Below are positions 18,478-22,548 of a stretch of DNA of 22,548 bases, piece by piece (position 1 is the first letter of the stretch; the number at the start of each line of letters is the position of its first letter). The notes below the pieces were generated by a model. It made no database searches. It worked only from the letters and a program-made list of their open reading frames with translations, and was not told the origin of the DNA. A program made the translations under genes and the position numbers. The stretch is from a virus. The DNA lies in the IMG/VR virus record IMGVR_UViG_3300021197_000415, positions 1 to 22,548 of that record; one strand, given 5' to 3'.

Positions 18478-20043
18478 ATGCCAACATATAGAAAAAGCCC
18501 AGAGCTTACTGATGCTTTAGTTAAGCGGTATGAAGTCGCTAAACAACATCGTAGTTCCTGGGAATCACATTGGAAAGAATGCTATTCATATGCTTTACCC
18601 CAAAGGGAAGTGTTTGATCAGCATACTGAAGGTGCAAAAAAGAATACTAAAATCTATGACTCAACAGCATTGATAGGCACACAAAGATTTGCGTCAAGAC
18701 TACAGTCAACACTTGTGCCACCATTTAAGAAATGGGCTAAGTTATCTGCTGGTACAGGAATACCAAAAGAGTTTTCTAGCAAAATAGATAAGCAGTTAGA
18801 AGATGTAACAGACACTTTGTTTAGTTATATTAGTCAATCTAATTTAGCTACTGAAGCACATGAAGCATTTCTTGATTTAGCAGTAGGTACTGGAGCATTA
18901 CTTCTTGATGAAGGCGAAGGTGATGACTTACTTAAATTTACCGCAGTGCCTTTAAAAGAATTACTTATTGAAGATGGCCCTCATGGAACAGTTGAAACTG
19001 TATTTAGATTACACAAACATCCAGCGCGTAACATCAAACAAGTATGGAAGCGTGGTAAATGCTCTCAAGCAGTCATGGAAATGATGGAAACTAAACCAGA
19101 TGAATTAGTTCCGATCATAGAAGCGACTGTTTACAATCCTGATAAGAAAGTCTATGAGTATGTCATTATCGAAGAAGGCACTAAACATGTCATCTTTGAA
19201 GATTACTTTGAAGTCTCACCTTGGATTGTGTTTCGTTGGTCTAAGGTCGCTGGTGAAAGATATGGTCGTGGGCCTATTATGACAGCATTGCCTGACATCA
19301 AGACAGCCAATGAAGTTGTTAAGTTTGTACTAAAAAACGCTGAGAAAGAGATTGTCGGTGTGTACACAGCTGTTGATGATGGAGTTCTAAATCCTTGGAC
19401 AGTTAACATAAAGTCTGGAGCAGTTATACCAGTAGCAGCTGAAGGTTCTTTATCACCACTACAGTCTGGTGGTAACTTTAATGTCAGTGAGTTAATATTG
19501 CAAGATCTTAGAGAAAACATTAAGAAAGCATTGTTTCATGATCAACTTGGCCCAATGGAAGGTCCAACAAAGTCAGCTACTGAAGTTTCAATTAGACAAC
19601 AAGAACTGATGTCAGACATTGGTTCATCGTTTGGTCGATTGCAAATGGAGTTTATTAACAAGCTTATTAAACGAGCTATAGACATTCTTCAACGTAACGG
19701 ACATGTTGCCCCTATTAAGGTAGGTAACAAGGAAGTAGAAATCAAAGTTATATCACCATTAGCACAACAACAAGATATGGATGAGGTTAACAAGTTAGCC
19801 CAGTTCGTTCAGTTTGCGATGATGGTTGGTGAAGATGCGGTTAGGGTTGGTCTTGACCTTGAAGCATTCCCAGAGCATATAGCTAAATTGCTTGGTGTTA
19901 ATCCTGATCTTGTAAGAGATAAAGAAGAACGTGAAGCAATGAAACAACAAATGCAAGAAGAAGCAGCAATGGCTCAAGCAGCAGAAGCAGCAGCTCAAAA
20001 TCCTGAATTAGCTCAACAAGCTATGGAGCAAATGGATGGATAA
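18478..20043 (+). CDS. Portal protein (podovirus head-to-tail connector)
   Basis: A 521-aa protein of the Head-tail_con type. ALVKRYEVAKQHRSSWESHW (residues about 13-32), the region RFASRLQSTLVPPFKKWAKL (about 74-93), WIVFRWSKVAGERYGRGPIM (about 248-267) and GPMEGPTKSATEVSIRQQEL (about 359-378) are conserved in T7-type connectors and related podovirus portals. It ends in a Gln/Ala/Met-rich coil (KQQMQEEAAMAQAAEAAA). Dodecamers form the DNA channel and the site for terminase and tail. It overlaps the next gene by 8 bases. Length is usual for the family. Confidence 0.9.
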   Translation: MPTYRKSPELTDALVKRYEVAKQHRSSWESHWKECYSYALPQREVFDQHTEGAKKNTKIYDSTALIGTQRFASRLQSTLVPPFKKWAKLSAGTGIPKEFSSKIDKQLEDVTDTLFSYISQSNLATEAHEAFLDLAVGTGALLLDEGEGDDLLKFTAVPLKELLIEDGPHGTVETVFRLHKHPARNIKQVWKRGKCSQAVMEMMETKPDELVPIIEATVYNPDKKVYEYVIIEEGTKHVIFEDYFEVSPWIVFRWSKVAGERYGRGPIMTALPDIKTANEVVKFVLKNAEKEIVGVYTAVDDGVLNPWTVNIKSGAVIPVAAEGSLSPLQSGGNFNVSELILQDLRENIKKALFHDQLGPMEGPTKSATEVSIRQQELMSDIGSSFGRLQMEFINKLIKRAIDILQRNGHVAPIKVGNKEVEIKVISPLAQQQDMDEVNKLAQFVQFAMMVGEDAVRVGLDLEAFPEHIAKLLGVNPDLVRDKEEREAMKQQMQEEAAMAQAAEAAAQNPELAQQAMEQMDG

Positions 20044-20269
20044 AGACTTTGACGCAATGATAGCCAGGCTATTTAAAACTCCTGATGGTAAAAAAGTGCT
20101 GAACCATTGGGAGGAGCGTTATATCAAAGCCCCTGTTTGTATACCTACTCAGTCAGCTGAACAAGGTTATTACAGAGAGGGGCAAAACAGTGTAATACGC
20201 ACTATACAAAATGCCATAAAACGTAGAGAGAGTGGCGATTATTTACCTCAAGGAGACAACAATGAGTGA
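20036..20269 (+). CDS. Bbp19-like small phage protein
   Basis: A 77-aa protein. LFKTPDGKKVLNHWEERYIK near the N-terminus and YYREGQNSVIRTIQNAIKRR in the second half match the Bbp19-like pattern (TPDGxxVL, then YxEGxRxVixxI). Such proteins sit between portal and scaffold genes in many podoviruses. A role in head assembly is likely but unproven. It overlaps the portal and scaffold genes on both sides. Confidence 0.7.
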   Translation: MDKDFDAMIARLFKTPDGKKVLNHWEERYIKAPVCIPTQSAEQGYYREGQNSVIRTIQNAIKRRESGDYLPQGDNNE

Positions 20270-21011
20270 AGAAACAATATTGAATGAACAGGAAGTAGCA
20301 CCTGAAGCTGAAGCTACAACAGAAACAACTGAAACTACGGAAACGGTTAGTGAAGGTTGGATGATGTCAGATGATGTCAAAGGAGAAGGTGAAGCTCCTG
20401 AATGGTTTAAATCTAGTAAATACAAGACTGTTGCTGATCAAGCAAAAGCATACGCTGGACTTGAGTCTAAACTTGGTGCATTCACTGGCGCTCCAGAAGA
20501 TGGATATATAGTAGAACTTCCTGAAGGCATAGAAGGAGAGATAGCTGATGATGATCCTATGCTTGTTAGTTTTAATGAATGGGCTGCTGAAGCTGGATTA
20601 TCACAAGAGAAACACACAGAACTTATGGCACTTTATGTTAATGGGTTAATGGAAACACAGCCAGACATACAAGATGAAATTAAACGTATGGGCAAGGATG
20701 CGCCACAACGTATCAATGACTTTACATCTTGGGCTAAAGCAAACTTTGATGAATCTGAATTTATAACATTACAAGGTTTAGCAACAACTGCTGAAGGATT
20801 TAGTATTTTAGAAAAAATGCGTGGTTTGTCCAGGGAGACAGATGTAGCAGCACCAAGTACCGCTAAAGCAATTGACAGTACAACAAAAGAAGCATTGTAT
20901 GAATTAGTTGCAGATCCGAGATACGCAGAGTCACCATCGTTTAGAAAAGAAGTTGATCAAAAGTTTGCAGATTATTTTGGTAAACAACCACAGAGCGAAA
21001 TAAGAAGTTGA
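20262..21011 (+). CDS. Scaffolding-like protein
   Basis: A 249-aa acidic protein. AAGGAG (20250-20255) lies before the ATG at 20262, preferred over an in-frame start at 20232. The first 25 residues are Glu/Thr low complexity (EATTETTETTETVSEG). Residues about 40-130 (PEWFKSSKYKTVADQAKAYA, GLESKLGAFTGAPEDGY and ADDDPMLVSFNEWAAEAGLS) fit the phage scaffold domain seen in podoviruses and siphoviruses. The C-terminus is helical and basic, with YFGKQPQSEIRS at the end, the part expected to bind the capsid protein. It is absent from mature heads. It precedes the capsid gene, its usual place. Confidence 0.8.
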   Translation: MSEETILNEQEVAPEAEATTETTETTETVSEGWMMSDDVKGEGEAPEWFKSSKYKTVADQAKAYAGLESKLGAFTGAPEDGYIVELPEGIEGEIADDDPMLVSFNEWAAEAGLSQEKHTELMALYVNGLMETQPDIQDEIKRMGKDAPQRINDFTSWAKANFDESEFITLQGLATTAEGFSILEKMRGLSRETDVAAPSTAKAIDSTTKEALYELVADPRYAESPSFRKEVDQKFADYFGKQPQSEIRS

Positions 21012-21196
21012 TTTGTAGAACGACAGAAGTTATCGATGCACTTGAACGTATCTTGTTAGATGCGAAGCTAGACACAATGAGTATGGAAGAATTTGAACAT
21101 AAACATTCATTGTTAGTCACATACCACATTTTGTCTGACTGTGGTTTCGAGTCTGTATCGATAACTGATGCTCATGTTAAACATAATACAAACTAA
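21008..21196 (+). CDS. Small protein of unknown function before the capsid gene
   Basis: A 62-aa frame starting with TTG, overlapping the scaffold stop as TTGA. The product is helical and contains MSMEEFEHKHSLLVTYHILS and an unusual His-rich C-terminus. No clear ribosome site. It could be read by coupling to the scaffold gene. Not recognised, and the start is uncertain. Confidence 0.4.
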   Translation: MICRTTEVIDALERILLDAKLDTMSMEEFEHKHSLLVTYHILSDCGFESVSITDAHVKHNTN

Positions 21197-21354
21197 ATAA
21201 AATAATTTACTTTGTATGTTAAAATAAGACCCACGGACACTCTTGTCTTCAAGACCCGAATTCTAAGTCAAGCAGCTTGTAAAAATTGCTAGATTCAGCC
21301 CGAATTCGGAAACCTGAATTGAAAGAACAATTTTATTAATTTAGGAGAAGACAA
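21197..21354 (+). promoter_or_regulatory. Structured leader of the capsid gene
   Basis: This 158-base gap has unusually ordered sequence. It has a palindrome GTCTTCAAGAC (21245-21255), CCCGAATTC twice (21255-21263 and 21299-21307), a second palindrome CCGAATTCGG (21300-21309), and GAATTCTA facing TAGATTC (21258-21265 and 21290-21296). An alternative GACA-CTCT-TGTC hairpin shares bases with the first palindrome. The AGGAG site (21343-21347) and ATG follow. No promoter with good boxes is visible. It could be an RNA that controls capsid expression. Confidence 0.5.
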
Positions 21355-22170
21355 ATGTCTATCAATCTATCTAGTGCAGCTTCAGCTCAGTTTGATGCAG
21401 AAGTAAAGCACGCATTCCAGACTGCTGGAAAACTCCGTGGTGCAGTGCGTCTACGCACAGGAGTTGTGGGTGATACTTACAACTTCCGTACTATGGGTAA
21501 AGGTTTGGCTAACCAAAAAGCAAGCCAGACTGACGTAACACCAATGGACATCACACATGCCAAAGTGCCAGCCACACTACAAAATTGGGTAGCTGGTGAG
21601 TACACTGACATATTTGATGCACAAGAAGTAAACTTTGATGAGCGCAGAGAACTTGCGGAAACTATTGCTGGTGCAATGGGTCGTAGAGCTGACCAATTAG
21701 TGGTTGATGCTCTTTCAGCTGGTTCAACAATTGCTCATGGTTCTACTGGACTTACAGTAGCTAAGCTTACAACAGCTTCTAAGACGTTAAATGATAACGG
21801 AGTTCCAGCAACTGATCGTATTCTTTTGACTTCAGCTGAAGGTATTGAAGACTTACTAGGTGAAGAGAAAGCTACGTCAGCAGACTATGCGACACTACGT
21901 GCATTGATGTCAGGTGAAATCAACACGTTCATGGGCTTCAACGTCATCATGATGGAAACTCGTGCTGAAGGTGGACTTGCTAAGTCAGGAACTACTCGTG
22001 ACTGCTTTGCTTTCCACAAGTCATCTATTGGCTGTGCAATCGGTCTTGATATTTCTACGGAAGTTAACTACATTCCTGAGAAAACATCATGGCTTTCTTT
22101 AGGCAAATACAAAGCTGGTGCTGTTACTATTGACAGTGCTGGAATAGTAAAAGTCGAAATCACTGAATAA
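21355..22170 (+). CDS. Major capsid protein
   Basis: A 271-aa protein. The N-terminal region (AASAQFDAEVKHAFQTAGKL, then VRLRTGVVGDTYNFRTMGKG) and the middle (TDVTPMDITHAKVPATLQNW, then DIFDAQEVNFDERRELAETI) match the capsid proteins found with connector-type portals in environmental podoviruses, probably in an HK97-type fold (A-domain near GRRADQLVVDAL). No protease and no N-terminal delta domain are seen, so maturation is probably without cleavage, using the separate scaffold. A strong AGGAG site precedes the ATG after a structured leader. It should be the most abundant late product. Confidence 0.85.
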   Translation: MSINLSSAASAQFDAEVKHAFQTAGKLRGAVRLRTGVVGDTYNFRTMGKGLANQKASQTDVTPMDITHAKVPATLQNWVAGEYTDIFDAQEVNFDERRELAETIAGAMGRRADQLVVDALSAGSTIAHGSTGLTVAKLTTASKTLNDNGVPATDRILLTSAEGIEDLLGEEKATSADYATLRALMSGEINTFMGFNVIMMETRAEGGLAKSGTTRDCFAFHKSSIGCAIGLDISTEVNYIPEKTSWLSLGKYKAGAVTIDSAGIVKVEITE

Positions 22171-22181
22171 GGAGTATATAA

Positions 22182-22460
22182 ATGGCTTTTGATAAAAGTA
22201 AATGGTCACGCATGACTACTTCAGCAAACAGTGCTATTCCTACAATGTGGGGATATTCAACAACTGATGCTACAGCAGCAGTGGACACTTCTGGTTACTT
22301 CAATGATGTAGCTGGACAAGTCCAAGTTGGCGATATAATTATGGCGAACACTTCAACAGGTGGTACGTTAGCAGCTGGGTTTTACCTAGTTTCTGGCAAT
22401 ACTGGAACTGTTGTTGACGTTAATGACGCTTTAGTTGTAAACGCAACTGATACTGACTAA
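22182..22460 (+). CDS. Small head protein, probable capsid decoration
   Basis: A 92-aa protein. It starts MAFDKSKWSRMTTSANSAIP and continues with MWGYSTTDATAAVDTSGYFN and a beta-prone region (VQVGDIIMANTSTGGTLAAG), ending VVNATDTD. This layout recurs just after the capsid gene in marine podovirus genomes and resembles small decoration or fibre-head proteins with a single beta domain. AGGAG lies 8 bases before the ATG. It ends just before a strong terminator, which would limit read-through after the capsid pair. Confidence 0.65.
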   Translation: MAFDKSKWSRMTTSANSAIPTMWGYSTTDATAAVDTSGYFNDVAGQVQVGDIIMANTSTGGTLAAGFYLVSGNTGTVVDVNDALVVNATDTD

Positions 22461-22467
22461 ATAAGTT

Positions 22468-22489
22468 AAGCCCCTTCGGGGGCTTTTCT
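22468..22489 (+). terminator. Rho-independent terminator after the capsid pair
   Basis: AAGCCCC (22468-22474) and GGGGCTT (22479-22485) form a 7-bp stem around a TTCG tetraloop, followed by TTCT. The stem is very GC-rich in AT-rich DNA. Confidence 0.85.
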
Positions 22490-22494
22490 ACTCT

Positions 22495-22548
22495 ATGTCA
22501 GCAGTACAAAACTACACATCCATCGACCTAGCATCCAATGCGTTGCTA
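22495..22548 (+). CDS. Start of a tail-tube or head-tail adaptor gene (truncated)
   Basis: An ATG 6 bases after the terminator opens 18 codons to the window end (MSAVQNYTSIDLASNALL). The pattern of a short start, then SxDxASNALL, resembles the N-terminus of podovirus tail tubular A or gatekeeper-type proteins. No ribosome binding site is seen, and the gene runs off the window, so both start and identity are provisional. Confidence 0.4.
   Translation, partial: MSAVQNYTSIDLASNALL

Noticed and set aside
19203-19520. A 105-aa minus-strand frame inside the portal gene.
   Set aside because: It is opposite a well-conserved portal region and has no ribosome site; an antisense shadow.

Overview
The window is most of a genome of an AT-rich, temperate, short-tailed (podovirus-type) tailed phage, probably marine. 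The evidence is a head-tail connector-type portal, a Terminase_3-type TerL, a 271-aa capsid protein with no separate prohead protease visible, a lambda-like immunity and replication region, and a tyrosine integrase next to an intact attP. The attP core matches the 3' half of a tRNA (probably tRNA-Pro). Tail genes run straight through attP into the integrase gene with no host DNA, so this is the circular or excised phage form and not an integrated prophage. The host cannot be fixed from sequence; an AT-rich marine proteobacterium fits.

Layout. (1) 1-6365, + strand: the end of the late operon. It holds tail-fibre and fibre-assembly genes (80-2226), then a run of exported, membrane-anchored or coiled-coil proteins, a probable holin, a metallophosphoesterase and a small membrane protein (2226-6365). 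(2) 6366-6554: attP with tandem arm-type repeats on both sides. (3) 6555-10318, - strand: leftward early operon. In transcription order it has an acidic protein, a hidden 37-aa membrane peptide, two small Cys-containing proteins, a single-strand annealing protein, an RNA pseudoknot, a coiled-coil peptide, a winged-helix protein, an SSB-like protein, a possible HTH protein, excisionase and integrase. (4) 10319-11549: immunity region. It has a short CI-like repressor plus a partner gene on the - strand, a terminator, a perfect palindromic operator shared by divergent promoters, and related operator-like sites in front of the leftward operon. (5) 11550-16572, + strand: rightward early/middle operon. 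It has Cro, RusA resolvase, O-like initiator with in-gene iterons, P-like loader candidate, YbcO-like nuclease, NinB, small proteins, TerS and a two-piece cytosine-C5 methyltransferase. (6) 16580-22548, + strand: TerL, a papain-like-fold candidate, portal, scaffold, major capsid protein with a structured 5' leader, a small head protein, a terminator and the start of a further gene.

The genes are packed with ATGA, TAATG and TTGA overlaps, which was used to choose starts and to find genes of 36-56 codons. The most interesting points are: an H-type pseudoknot between the annealing-protein gene and the SSB-like gene group; a candidate replication origin of three 24-bp repeats inside the initiator gene; a cytosine methyltransferase split into two coupled genes between terS and terL; the complete attP with 11-bp-phased arm sites; and a late envelope-protein module that may be an unrecognised lysis or egress system. 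All family names come from motif recognition by eye, since no search could be run.
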